A DNA stretch of 64,000 nucleotides, from the NCBI GenBank assembly GCA_042568205.1, contig JBHPJE010000001.1:124001-188000 (forward strand), written 5' to 3'. Below the pieces are notes generated by a model that was not told the DNA's origin, ran no database searches, and saw only the letters and a program-made list of their open reading frames with translations. Positions 8,312 to 16,630 of the stretch are shown in pieces. This stretch comes from JAUVDZ01 sp042568205. GTDB taxonomy: Bacteria; Patescibacteriota; Gracilibacteria; UBA1369; PNNO01. Within the stretch, counting starts at the first letter, position 1. The number at the start of each line of letters is the position of its first letter. The position numbers were made by a program, and so were the translations under genes.

Positions 8312-8730
8312 AAATAACAGATGTTTATTTAGCATCCTTGAAAAAGGGTGCAAAAGTGCCGGCATACTCAGGTGTGGCTGCGGGTTTTCCATCTCCTGCT
8401 GATGATTTTCTTGAAGACAAGTTAGATTTGAATGAGAAACTAATCAAACACCCAGCAGCAACTTTTTTTGTGAGAGTTGCAGGACATTCAATGGTAAAAG
8501 CTGGAATTTACAGCGGTGATTTATTGATTGTTGATCGCTCATTGGAGCCAAAATCAGGCAGCATAGTTGTGGCTATTTTGAATGGGGACTTTACAGTTAA
8601 AAGAATTAGCAAAAGAGGCAAAAGGCTATTTTTGATGCCGGAAAATCGTAACTACAATCCAATTGAAATAACTGATGATTCAAATTTTCAGGTTTGGGGA
8701 GTGGTTACAAATGTAATCCGAAATGTATGA
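8308..8730 (+). CDS. umuD: UmuD-like S24 family self-cleaving protein
   Basis: A 140-residue homologue of UmuD, the accessory subunit of DNA polymerase V activated by RecA-stimulated self-cleavage. The cleavage site Ala25-Gly26 sits in GVAAGFPSPADDF; the Ser-Lys dyad is Ser61 (AGHSMVKAG) and Lys98 (FTVKRI), close to E. coli Ser60 and Lys97. There is no N-terminal helix-turn-helix, so it is UmuD-like rather than LexA. Its ATG overlaps the DUF763 stop and its stop overlaps the umuC start (ATGA, 8727-8730). This indicates one polycistronic mutagenesis operon. Confidence 0.92.
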   Translation: MKITDVYLASLKKGAKVPAYSGVAAGFPSPADDFLEDKLDLNEKLIKHPAATFFVRVAGHSMVKAGIYSGDLLIVDRSLEPKSGSIVVAILNGDFTVKRISKRGKRLFLMPENRNYNPIEITDDSNFQVWGVVTNVIRNV

Positions 8731-9992
8731 TTTTTGCGCTTGTGGACTGCAATAATTTTTATGCTTCATGCGAGCGAGTGTTTAACCCTAAGCTTGAAGG
8801 CAAACCTATCGTTGTTCTTTCAAATAACGACGGAGTAATTATTGCGCGTTCAAATGAGGCAAAGGCACTTGGCATTAAAATGGCCACGCCGGTTTTTAAA
8901 GTGCAGGATATTATTGATCGTCACAAAGTTAATGTGTTCTCTTCGAATTATGTTTTATATGGAGATATGTCGCATCGTGTGATTTCAATTTTGAAACAGG
9001 CAGCTCCAGAGGTTGAAGTTTATTCTGTTGATGAAGCATTTTTGAAACTTGATGGGATTCAGGAAGATCTTACTAAATTTAGTCGTAAAATTTGCAACAA
9101 AATTCTCAAATGGACAGGGATCCCTGTTTCAATTGGCATTGCTGATACCAAAACTTTATGTAAAATTGCTAATGAGTTGGCCAAGAAAAATCCGCAGTAC
9201 AAAGGCGTTCTCGACCTTTCGGGCATGTCTGATTTTAAAATAGATCCGTATCTAAAAAGAATCGATATTTCAGATGTGTGGGGGATTGGTCGTCGTCTTT
9301 CTCCGATGCTCAGAGTCCACAACATCAAAACTGCACGCGACCTAAAATATGCATCTGACCAGTGGATTCGAAAATGCATTAATGTGCTCGGTCTCAAAAC
9401 TGTTCACGAACTTCGCGGAATTCCATGCATTCAACTTGAAGACAATCCAGCTCCTAAGAAATCAATCGCAAGTACAAGATCATTTGGCAGGCCAGTACTT
9501 AGCCTAACTGAACTTAAACAAGCAGTTGCCCTTTACGTTACAATCGCAACAGAAAAGCTTAGAGAAGGCCGGCAAATTGCATCTGCAATCCAGGTTTTTA
9601 TTCACACAAATTTCCACAGACAAGATCAGTCACAGTATTCCGAATCAGCTGCAACAATGCTGCCTCATCCAACATCCCATTCCCCAACAATCGTTAAATC
9701 AGCCCACAAACTCCTTGATACCATCTACAAACCTGGCTATCAATATAAAAAAGCAGGCATTATCCTCACAAAACTCATGCCAAAAGATCAAATCCAGCTC
9801 GACCTTTTCAAAGAACACAAATTAAATCCACACAATGAACGTATAATGCAAACTCTCGACAAAATAAATGCAAAACACGGTCGAAATACACTAAGTCTTG
9901 CAGCTTTAGGCCTCACAAAACCCTGGACAATGCGTCAGCTCAAAAAATCCAAAAAATTTACAACAAGTTGGAACGAGGTCATTACTATTTGA
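8727..9992 (+). CDS. umuC: UmuC-like Y-family DNA polymerase V subunit
   Basis: A 421-residue Y-family translesion polymerase. It starts MIFALVDCNNFYASCERVF (catalytic Asp and steric-gate region), has the second catalytic motif VEVYSVDEAFL, little-finger domain sequence through residue about 350 and a UmuC-type C-terminal extension (DUF4113-like; LTKPWTMRQLKKSKKFTTSW). Full length for UmuC. The ATG at 8727 overlaps the umuD stop. With UmuD it would form error-prone polymerase V for lesion bypass. The end of the gene carries promoter and palindrome sequence for the next gene. Confidence 0.95.
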   Translation: MIFALVDCNNFYASCERVFNPKLEGKPIVVLSNNDGVIIARSNEAKALGIKMATPVFKVQDIIDRHKVNVFSSNYVLYGDMSHRVISILKQAAPEVEVYSVDEAFLKLDGIQEDLTKFSRKICNKILKWTGIPVSIGIADTKTLCKIANELAKKNPQYKGVLDLSGMSDFKIDPYLKRIDISDVWGIGRRLSPMLRVHNIKTARDLKYASDQWIRKCINVLGLKTVHELRGIPCIQLEDNPAPKKSIASTRSFGRPVLSLTELKQAVALYVTIATEKLREGRQIASAIQVFIHTNFHRQDQSQYSESAATMLPHPTSHSPTIVKSAHKLLDTIYKPGYQYKKAGIILTKLMPKDQIQLDLFKEHKLNPHNERIMQTLDKINAKHGRNTLSLAALGLTKPWTMRQLKKSKKFTTSWNEVITI

Positions 9993-10018
9993 CAAGAATC
10001 TGTCAAAGTGTGACAATA
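9989..10018 (+). promoter_or_regulatory. Promoter with inverted repeat at end of umuC
   Basis: TTTGACA (9989-9995) and TGTCAAA (10002-10008) form a perfect 7-bp inverted repeat with a 6-nt spacer. TTGACA (9990-9995) also serves as a consensus -35, with GACAAT (10013-10018, four of six matches to TATAAT) 17 bp downstream. A repressor on the repeat would cover the -35 of the 10043 gene. Confidence 0.4.
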
Positions 10019-10042
10019 ACCTCCTTTTTCAAAAATAAGAGC

Positions 10043-11119
10043 ATGGATAGATTTAAAGAGCTAGCTGATGTGTCAGTACAAAAAGCAATAAAAAAAATGG
10101 GTGACGATCCTAGATTTAGACGTACAGACATTGCAAAGCCAGAGGCATTACTTGCTCAAAGCGAAGCACTTGCACAACAAGGAGCGCGTAGCTGTAGATT
10201 TGAATATTTTGAACAACCTTTATTTCAGGAAGCATTCAGACAGGCGGTTATTGATGCACTTGATCCAGCTTGCACATTGGACAGTTATTTTGGTCGATTT
10301 GATATCCCATTAAAAGAAAAAGATAAGAAAGCGCAACAAGTTTTAAAAAAAAGAGATAAGTTGATAATTGAATGTGATCCGATTTTTGATGATATACATG
10401 AAAGAGGGGAAGAGTTATTTGAATATCTACATCTTGTTGGAAAATATATTTCAAAGGAAGAATTTCAGGCTAAAGCCTTGGCTTTATTTGAAAGATTGAA
10501 AATGGAACATCCTCAATTATTTGATGAAAGCACTGGGCAACCGCGTACACCTATACATCCGGTTATTATAGATACATTTCCAATGACAAGAGAAGAGATG
10601 ATCATAAAGCCATCAAATAAAGGTAAGCAATCCCATATTTATAGAAGGGAGTTAATTAAAATGATTAAATTTATAAGAGGATTATTTAAATTTGATCCAA
10701 GTATTAAATTTGCTGACAATTTGCCGGAAGTTAGTTTTAGAACTCCAGCGAGAACTGCAAAAAGTAAATTAAGAAGAAAGGGTGTGTTTCTATATATGCC
10801 ATTGGTTTATCATGGTTATTCGTTAGATTTAGCAGAGCGTCATTGTAAAGAAAAGCTAGGAGAAGATTTTGAAGTTTGCGATCCTCTTACTGGAATGTTT
10901 GCAATTATCCAGAACCCTGCAGATTATTTGCAAGATCCTCAGCAGTTATATAAATTAGGTTTTCACGATATGCATGGTAGCGATGGGAATTTGTTTATGC
11001 AGGTGTCAGATACTGATGTTCAATTAAATACTGTGAGTCCTGATAGAGGTGCTCGTAATTTAACTTCTGGAGTTATTTATAGTCCAAAAAATAGTTATAA
11101 AAAAAAGGGCAGTTTATAA
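10043..11119 (+). CDS. Hypothetical protein downstream of umuC
   Basis: A 358-residue soluble protein; I recognise no family. The ATG at 10043 (MDRFKELADVSVQKAIKK) follows the likely promoter at 9990-10018, so the upstream in-frame ATG at 9968, inside umuC, is rejected. The N-terminal half is helical and charged; the segment FLYMPLVYHGYSLDLAERHCKE near residues 255-280 looks like a folded domain and the C-terminus is basic (SPKNSYKKKGSL). Adjacency to the umuDC operon and a palindromic promoter hint at a damage-linked gene, but it may be independent. Confidence 0.6.
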   Translation: MDRFKELADVSVQKAIKKMGDDPRFRRTDIAKPEALLAQSEALAQQGARSCRFEYFEQPLFQEAFRQAVIDALDPACTLDSYFGRFDIPLKEKDKKAQQVLKKRDKLIIECDPIFDDIHERGEELFEYLHLVGKYISKEEFQAKALALFERLKMEHPQLFDESTGQPRTPIHPVIIDTFPMTREEMIIKPSNKGKQSHIYRRELIKMIKFIRGLFKFDPSIKFADNLPEVSFRTPARTAKSKLRRKGVFLYMPLVYHGYSLDLAERHCKEKLGEDFEVCDPLTGMFAIIQNPADYLQDPQQLYKLGFHDMHGSDGNLFMQVSDTDVQLNTVSPDRGARNLTSGVIYSPKNSYKKKGSL

Positions 11120-11129
11120 CACCATGCCC
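11101..11129 (-). terminator. Weak intrinsic terminator for the minus-strand genes at 11.1-13.2 kb
   Basis: On the minus strand GGGCA (11129-11125) and TGCCC (11111-11107) pair around a 13-nt loop, followed by six T. It overlaps the last codons of the convergent 10043 gene. Confidence 0.45.
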
Positions 11130-11147
11130 AGGGTGACGAGTTGAAGA

Positions 11148-11213
11148 TTAGCAGCAGCTTCCGCCTCCACCTTTTTTACCGCATCCGCAGCCTCCTCCAC
11201 ATTTATTCAACAT
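11148..11213 (-). CDS. Possible 21-residue Cys/Gly-rich peptide
   Basis: ATG at 11213 to TAA at 11148 encodes MLNKCGGGCGCGKKGGGGSC plus a final C: five cysteines and ten glycines in 21 residues. It lies about 40 nt after the DUF3307 gene on the same strand and just before a terminator, so it would be the last gene of that operon. Codons GGC, TGC and GGT make it locally GC-rich. Composition suggests a metal-binding micro-protein or a peptide precursor, but no maturation gene is adjacent and chance cannot be excluded at this length. No SD. Confidence 0.4.
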   Translation of the reverse strand: MLNKCGGGCGCGKKGGGGSCC

Positions 11214-11252
11214 GTTATTGGGGTTAAGGTTAGTAAAAAAATTTTATCAAAA

Positions 11253-11756
11253 TTAAAGTAAAATTGCAATTGCAAAATAGCTGGCAAAAGCAAGTGTGAA
11301 TGCAATAATTTTCCCTTTAATAAGGGCTTTTGATTTAGATTTTTGTAGGAATAAAATAAAGAAAATATATATCAAATAGATTCCAAGTAAAAAGAAAATT
11401 ATCAACATATCAGAAATCGCAAATTCTACTTTTGGAATAAATTGAGCTCCAATTAAAATGCTTGCTAAATGAATCGCCTGGTCTAATAAAAACGGCAGTA
11501 CATATTTTTTATATTTAGATAAAACTGCAATTTTAATCTTATCAGTCAAAAAGTGCACAAGTGAGATTGCGCCTATTACCACCCAGGTTTCCCAATAAAT
11601 TAAATAAGGAGCCAGTAAAATTAAAGATAATAACGCAAAAATCAGAACATGAACGAAGATTCCAAGAAAGTGTCGTTTTTTCCATTCAATTAACTTTGTT
11701 GGTTGGAAAATAAAGTCAGCAAGAAGATGGGCGATGATTAGTAATTTCAGTGGCAT
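11253..11756 (-). CDS. DUF3307 family membrane protein
   Basis: A 167-residue integral membrane protein with four to five hydrophobic helices. LLIIAHLLADFIFQPTKLIEWK near the N-terminus and ISLVHFLTDKIK (His and Asp in the second and third helices) are typical of DUF3307, a small family of unknown function. It follows the cNMP-binding gene by 8 nt on the same strand and is probably co-transcribed with it and the 12225-13163 membrane protein. Substrate and role are unknown. Confidence 0.72.
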   Translation of the reverse strand: MPLKLLIIAHLLADFIFQPTKLIEWKKRHFLGIFVHVLIFALLSLILLAPYLIYWETWVVIGAISLVHFLTDKIKIAVLSKYKKYVLPFLLDQAIHLASILIGAQFIPKVEFAISDMLIIFFLLGIYLIYIFFILFLQKSKSKALIKGKIIAFTLAFASYFAIAILL

Positions 11757-11764
11757 TCGTAAGT

Positions 11765-12214
11765 TTAGTTAAAATTATCGTTACGCATATTTTCTTTAAT
11801 GCGGTTAATAAATTCTTTTCCAATCTGTTCTGTAAGATCAGGATTTTCATTAACAAGTTTATAAAAGTCGTCCTTTTTCAAAACAAACACTTCAGATTCA
11901 ATCACAGCTACAGCATTTGCATTTCGCTCTTTTTCGCTTATTAAAGCCATTTCTCCAAAGAATGAATTGTCTGTTAAATTAGCTAATTCAACCTGCGAAT
12001 CAATATCGTCAGAGTTCCCCTGATAAATTCGAATCTGGCCATGTTTAATAATATACATAGCAATTCCTGGGTCCCCTTGATTAAAAATCACATGATTTTC
12101 AGGAAAATATTCAAGAGTAATATTGCTCGAAATTAATTGAGCAGATTCTTCATTTAAATTTTCAAACAAAGGGATGGTTTTAAGAATTTCCATTATTGGA
12201 TTTGTTTCGTTCAT
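11765..12214 (-). CDS. Cyclic nucleotide-binding domain protein
   Basis: A 149-residue protein that is essentially one cNMP-binding (CRP-like) beta-roll: ILKTIPLFENLNEESAQL, FPENHVIFNQGDPGIAMYII and the phosphate-binding cassette FFGEMALISEKERNANAVA. No helix-turn-helix follows, so it is not a CRP-type regulator by itself; it ends in a short helix. The ATG at 12214 (MNETNPIMEIL) is preferred over 12256 because the longer start would run into the preceding gene, whose stop is at 12225. It may sense a nucleotide for the neighbouring membrane proteins; that link is inference. Confidence 0.82.
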   Translation of the reverse strand: MNETNPIMEILKTIPLFENLNEESAQLISSNITLEYFPENHVIFNQGDPGIAMYIIKHGQIRIYQGNSDDIDSQVELANLTDNSFFGEMALISEKERNANAVAVIESEVFVLKKDDFYKLVNENPDLTEQIGKEFINRIKENMRNDNFN

Positions 12215-12224
12215 ATTAATAGGG

Positions 12225-13163
12225 TTAAGCTTCGACTTTATCACGAGCTGAAACAAGGTCAGCTTCAGTAAAGTCTAAGAAAGTATATGTCCAAACTGCA
12301 ACTGAAAATACATGTACTACAGCCGCAAGATAAGAAGTAAAAATAATAAATAAAACACTTATTCCACCTAAAATTATAAGTCCATATTCAGGCAAATTAA
12401 TTGAAGCATAAAATGCTAAGCCAGTAATAATAACTGCTGGAATAATTATAACTAGAATCATTTGAATAAGAATCCTCGCAGCAATAATTAACATTAAAAT
12501 AACTAACATAAATGTTTGCTGAATATTCAAAATAACCAAAGTACAACTTTTAACAACTCCACTCATAACACCAGTTTCATCTATTACAATATAATACTCT
12601 GCAAAAGTAAATAAAATGTGTAGGATAAGCGCAATAATAGCAACTACGATTAATACAGGCATCAAATTACTAAATGCATCTGGCCCAAAATTTCTAATAA
12701 TAAAAGCAGCCTCAGCACTTATTGAAACAAAACTAAAAGTTTTTACTAATAAAGAATATTCAAATAGAGGTAAGAATCTTAACATCCCAAATTTCATACC
12801 TTCACCTAGTCCAGTTTTTTGACCATTTCTACGCCTAGCCACAACCTGCATCATCGATGCATCAGCCAGAATTGGTAATAGTAAAAATAGGATTCCAATC
12901 ACTGCAGCACCAATAATCAATGGCACACTTATTTCAATATTATTCTGAATAAAATTTAAAATATTCGTAATTAATTCATATGCAAAACTCTGCCCTTGCC
13001 AGTTAAAAAGCTCAGAAGTTCTAAATGCCATAATCTGATACCCTACATACAAAATCCCTATTAAAGTTGTCAAAATTGCAGGTACAAGAGCATACCACAT
13101 AACCATTTTCTTGTTGCTTTGGGTGAATTGCCAAGCCTCGTAAATGCGCTCTTTATACTTCAC
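12225..13163 (-). CDS. Multi-pass membrane protein
   Basis: A 312-residue protein with about six long hydrophobic segments (near residues 20-42, 78-100, 170-195, 215-245, 248-270 and 275-300), basic cytoplasmic loops (VVARRRNGQKTG) and no signal peptide. No family is assigned with confidence; the glycine-poor, isoleucine-rich helices resemble the DUF4013/DUF975-type 'YeiH-less' integral membrane groups only in general shape. It is the first gene of a minus-strand run with the cNMP-binding and DUF3307 proteins (10-nt and 8-nt gaps), suggesting a membrane module under nucleotide control. Confidence 0.65.
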   Translation of the reverse strand: MKYKERIYEAWQFTQSNKKMVMWYALVPAILTTLIGILYVGYQIMAFRTSELFNWQGQSFAYELITNILNFIQNNIEISVPLIIGAAVIGILFLLLPILADASMMQVVARRRNGQKTGLGEGMKFGMLRFLPLFEYSLLVKTFSFVSISAEAAFIIRNFGPDAFSNLMPVLIVVAIIALILHILFTFAEYYIVIDETGVMSGVVKSCTLVILNIQQTFMLVILMLIIAARILIQMILVIIIPAVIITGLAFYASINLPEYGLIILGGISVLFIIFTSYLAAVVHVFSVAVWTYTFLDFTEADLVSARDKVEA

Positions 13164-13235
13164 AGAATATTTTTTTAATTACTTGGGTATTTTACCAGAG
13201 TCATGGTTCATATGCACTCTCAAATTTGCTTAAAC

Positions 13236-13264
13236 TTGACACTAAAGGCCAATCCAAGTAATCT
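13236..13264 (+). promoter_or_regulatory. Promoter for corA
   Basis: TTGACA (13236-13241) and TAATCT (13259-13264) with a 17-bp spacer; start near 13271. This places the ATG at 13203 upstream of transcription and supports the start at 13293. Confidence 0.6.
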
Positions 13265-13292
13265 TAACAAGAAGCCAGCTAACGTCTTATAT

Positions 13293-14222
13293 ATGGTAAA
13301 AAAGAACGATATTACAAACTCGATTACCTTCGAAGGTCTCACTTGGGAGAACATTATAAGACAAACTGAAAAAACAACTGAACGTTTAGGGAAAAAGCAT
13401 AAATTTCATCATCTTGATCTTGAAGATTGTCTTTCTAAGATTCAAAGGCCGAAAATTGATGAATACGATAAGTATCTTTTTATAGTTTTGCATTTTCCTT
13501 ATTACGACAAGACAACGGACAGCATTCAACAGGACGAAGTTAATATATTTGTAGGAGGCTCTTATGTGATTACTTTAAGCCCAGGGAATAAAGTTTTAAA
13601 TACTTTGTTCGAAAATGTTAAGCGTCGAAAAACACTTAAGAATAAGTACATGGGAACAACTTCAGGTTATCTTCTTTATCATATTATTGATGAAATGTTT
13701 GGTGCATGTTTCCCTTTAATTGATAATCTTTCTGATGAAATTGATGAGTTAGAAACCAGCGTTTTTGAACTTGAGAATCCTCGCGATATGCTCAAAGAAA
13801 TTCTTTCAACTAAAAAAGACATAATTAACTATAGAAGAATTATAATACCGCAAAGAACTCTTATTGCGCAGCTAGAACACAAAAATAAGAAATTCTTACC
13901 TGAGAATTTAGATGTATATTTTGATGATGTTGTAGATAAAATTGAAAAATTGTTCAGCAATCTCGAAACTTTATGGGAGATTGTAAAATCACTTCATGAA
14001 ACAAACGAGTCTATTCTTTCGCACAATACAAATAATATCATTAAAATCCTGACGATTTTCAGTGTGATAATGCTGCCTTTAACTTTTGTGACAGGCCTTT
14101 ATGGAATGAATGTAGCATTGCCTTTAGATGCTCATCCTTATGCTTTCTTAGGAGTTATCGGACTTCTTGTCTTGATTGTTTCTACGATGCTTATTATTTT
14201 TAGAATTAAACGTTGGATTTGA
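13293..14222 (+). CDS. corA: CorA family magnesium/divalent cation channel
   Basis: A 309-residue CorA-type protein importing Mg2+ (or Co2+/Ni2+) through a pentameric pore. The large N-terminal cytoplasmic domain ends in a long helix (VVDKIEKLFSNLETLWEIVKSL), followed by two C-terminal membrane helices with the signature YGMNVALPL between them near residue 270. The ATG at 13293 (MVKKNDITNSITFEGLTW) fits the family start and the promoter at 13236. The C-terminal IKRWI is typical. The 3' end overlaps the last 75 nt of the convergent 14148-14504 frame. Confidence 0.93.
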   Translation: MVKKNDITNSITFEGLTWENIIRQTEKTTERLGKKHKFHHLDLEDCLSKIQRPKIDEYDKYLFIVLHFPYYDKTTDSIQQDEVNIFVGGSYVITLSPGNKVLNTLFENVKRRKTLKNKYMGTTSGYLLYHIIDEMFGACFPLIDNLSDEIDELETSVFELENPRDMLKEILSTKKDIINYRRIIIPQRTLIAQLEHKNKKFLPENLDVYFDDVVDKIEKLFSNLETLWEIVKSLHETNESILSHNTNNIIKILTIFSVIMLPLTFVTGLYGMNVALPLDAHPYAFLGVIGLLVLIVSTMLIIFRIKRWI

Positions 14223-14504
14223 TTTGTTCATTTCTTTCTCCATCAAGAAGAACTTTTTTTGCTGTAGTTTTGAAGTAACTGCTTGAAGGTCTGTAATAAG
14301 GGACTGGATTTCTTTGTATGAATATTTCCGTTCTTTACGTATGAAATTAAGTAGCATGTAGCTGACTCTTTGGAATAATCTATATGAAATACTCGGGTGT
14401 TTAGATTTTTTTTGTGGATGATTACCTAAAAATTTCGCACTAATATGCGTTTTTTTCTGAGGATCATTTGCCGGTGCTTCTTGTGGAATCGGCTTCCAGT
14501 TCAT
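14148..14504 (-). CDS. Small basic hypothetical protein
   Basis: A possible 118-residue protein, 4 nt downstream of the amidase gene on the same strand, rich in Lys, Asn and Gln (MNWKPIPQEAPANDPQKK at the start, a KKFFLMEKEMNKSN stretch and a very basic tail). No domain recognised. Its last 25 codons overlap the end of corA, which lowers confidence; an operon position behind the amidase raises it. The first 90 residues look like normal coding sequence; the true stop could differ if there is a sequence error. Confidence 0.45.
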   Translation of the reverse strand: MNWKPIPQEAPANDPQKKTHISAKFLGNHPQKKSKHPSISYRLFQRVSYMLLNFIRKERKYSYKEIQSLITDLQAVTSKLQQKKFFLMEKEMNKSNPTFNSKNNKHRRNNQDKKSDNS

Positions 14505-14508
14505 ATTT

Positions 14509-16470
14509 TTAGGATTTTACGTTAATAGTTAGTTTCATTTTTTTACCATCTAGCCAAGCTACTCGTTCAACTACAGGAGCAAAATATTCATTATATTTTC
14601 CAGACTTTTCTGGGGCAGTAAGATTAAATACAAAATGGGCTTCTTCACCTGGGGCAACTACAGATTCCTGTAAATAACCCATTCTTGTTGATTTAGTGAA
14701 TTGGCTAACTCTGTCTTTTGGATCAGCAGAACCTAAAGAGATTCGATTTTCTCCATAGTTTTTCCAACTTGTATTCCCAATATTTTTAAGAACAACCTGA
14801 GCTATTAATTTTTGCCCAGGTCTAACATTAGTATTAGATAATTGTAAATATTTAAATTCATAAGCCAGATTTGGATGTTCAACTATTGTAGGTATATTTA
14901 CCTGCTCTTCAATTTTTGTTTTACCATTAAAAATTGGTTGAAGTGGAATGTAGTAGAATCCACCTTCCATTTTACTTGTGATAGGGATTTTAAATGTAGC
15001 TGTTTGCCCTGGTTTAACAAGGGATTGTTCCATCTTGGAATCTCCTACAAATAAGCCATTTTCAACAATTTTATTTGTTTTAAACATGAGTCTTGTATTA
15101 GCTGTCCATGTTTTTTTTCCAGTATTTTTAAGCTTAACTGTATATGTCATTTTCTTTTCAGGAAGCATTTTAATTTCATCTAATGTCGGAAGATATTCGA
15201 ATGCAAATTCAGCATTTGATTTTTTTGGTTCTTTGTAAATTTTAGATCCATTTAGTTTTGCTACATTATTTCTAATTGAAGGTAAAAGTTTGTCGAGATT
15301 TTCACCTGGACATGAAGTATTCATAATATCATCGTGTCCCATTATATTTTGTTGTTTTACACCTCTAAAGTAGGAATTTCCTTTTGGATCGATCCCATAT
15401 AGTTTTGATTTTTCAGAAATTAAATTTTCTAATGATTGTTTTGCCTTAGTTGAAATTTGTCCTTCATTAAAATTACCAAGTACAGCAATTCCAATTGAAC
15501 CTCTGTTTCCTGGCCCTGCATGAGCCCCGACAACACTATCTCCTCCAAATCTACCTTCATAAACAATTCCATTGGTATCAATGATGTAGTTATATCCGAT
15601 ATCACCCCAACCTTTTGCAACTGCATGATAATAGTAAATATCACGAATAGCTTTTGTAGGATTATCTAAATCTTTAGTTGTAGCTGTATGGTGAATAATA
15701 ACTTTAGACACTTCTTCAGGATATTGAAGCGGCCAAGTTAATAATTGACCTTTTTCATTAGTTTCAACAACTTTTTTAAGCTTCATTTCTTTTGCATATC
15801 TAATATAGAAATCAGAAGGCAAGCTAACTAAAACCGGTTCTGGATTGTCATCTTTATAAACTCTTAAGTCTTCATTGGCTCCCCAATTAGTCCTGCCAAT
15901 GATATTACCTTTTTGAACATTTATACTTCTTGTTCCTGGCTTACTACTGGTAGGTTTAAACTTTGGTATTGCTTTAACAATAGGATCATCATTTGCATTA
16001 ATATATGTAAATTCAATATTTCTAACTTCTGGGCTAACCATATTGCTATCTGAACTTAAAGATACCCGATACTGAAAAGATTCAGCAGGATTTGTTGTAA
16101 TAATCGCATATGCTTCATCTTCTATCATCTCTACACTTATATCATTGAAAGTTCCCCATTCCAGGCCATCAAAAAAACGCACTTCCCAATCAACGTGCGT
16201 TCCTTCAGGCGTTTTCTGGTCCCATGTCATCCCAAGACCTGTAAAAGGAAAGTCTGCAACCTGAACATCAGACAAAAATTTATATTCTGTGTCTTTATAC
16301 AAAGGTTTTACACCATCAACACTAGCTGAAAGGTGCTTTTCTAAGCTTAAATTCACATTGTCATTTATGTTCCCAAGTAGCTTATATTCAGCTGGCATAT
16401 TTAGCGCAGTCAATGAAAGCACTATTGAAAAGCCGAAAACTATAATTGCGAGTCTAATTTTTGTGTACAT
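14509..16470 (-). CDS. PGRP-type N-acetylmuramoyl-L-alanine amidase with Ig-like repeats
   Basis: A 653-residue secreted or membrane-anchored enzyme; the hydrophobic N-terminus (IRLAIIVFGFSIVLSLTAL) is a signal peptide or anchor. Residues about 255-410 form an amidase_2/PGRP domain that cuts the muramoyl-L-Ala bond of peptidoglycan: VIIHHTATT holds the first Zn ligand (His260), then GWGDIGYNYIID with the catalytic Tyr, GAHAGPGNRGSIGIAVLGNF and GHDDIMNTSCPG with the remaining His and Cys ligands. An N-terminal beta-rich region precedes it. Two C-terminal Ig-like repeats (VKLKNTGKKTWTANTRL; VVLKNIGNTSWKNYGENRI) resemble CARDB/NBR1-like wall-attachment modules. Likely involved in wall remodelling. 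Confidence 0.9.
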   Translation of the reverse strand: MYTKIRLAIIVFGFSIVLSLTALNMPAEYKLLGNINDNVNLSLEKHLSASVDGVKPLYKDTEYKFLSDVQVADFPFTGLGMTWDQKTPEGTHVDWEVRFFDGLEWGTFNDISVEMIEDEAYAIITTNPAESFQYRVSLSSDSNMVSPEVRNIEFTYINANDDPIVKAIPKFKPTSSKPGTRSINVQKGNIIGRTNWGANEDLRVYKDDNPEPVLVSLPSDFYIRYAKEMKLKKVVETNEKGQLLTWPLQYPEEVSKVIIHHTATTKDLDNPTKAIRDIYYYHAVAKGWGDIGYNYIIDTNGIVYEGRFGGDSVVGAHAGPGNRGSIGIAVLGNFNEGQISTKAKQSLENLISEKSKLYGIDPKGNSYFRGVKQQNIMGHDDIMNTSCPGENLDKLLPSIRNNVAKLNGSKIYKEPKKSNAEFAFEYLPTLDEIKMLPEKKMTYTVKLKNTGKKTWTANTRLMFKTNKIVENGLFVGDSKMEQSLVKPGQTATFKIPITSKMEGGFYYIPLQPIFNGKTKIEEQVNIPTIVEHPNLAYEFKYLQLSNTNVRPGQKLIAQVVLKNIGNTSWKNYGENRISLGSADPKDRVSQFTKSTRMGYLQESVVAPGEEAHFVFNLTAPEKSGKYNEYFAPVVERVAWLDGKKMKLTINVKS

Positions 16471-16551
16471 TATTATTTATGTATTTGTTTTATTTTCCTT
16501 ATATTCTAGCAAAAAATCGCACTTTTTTCAATCCTCGTAATTGAGAATTAG

Positions 16552-16580
16552 TTGACACTTTGAGGTTTTATACATACACT
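16552..16580 (+). promoter_or_regulatory. Promoter for the 16631 gene
   Basis: TTGACA (16552-16557) and TACACT (16575-16580) with a 17-bp spacer; start near 16587, leader about 44 nt. Confidence 0.5.
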
Positions 16581-16630
16581 GCAATCGAACACAATTATGT
16601 ACTTTCAATAAGGCGTTTCCTTTAGGACCA

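Noticed and set aside
9968..10042. Upstream start for the gene after umuC
   Set aside because: Lies inside umuC and upstream of the likely promoter; the ATG at 10043 fits better.
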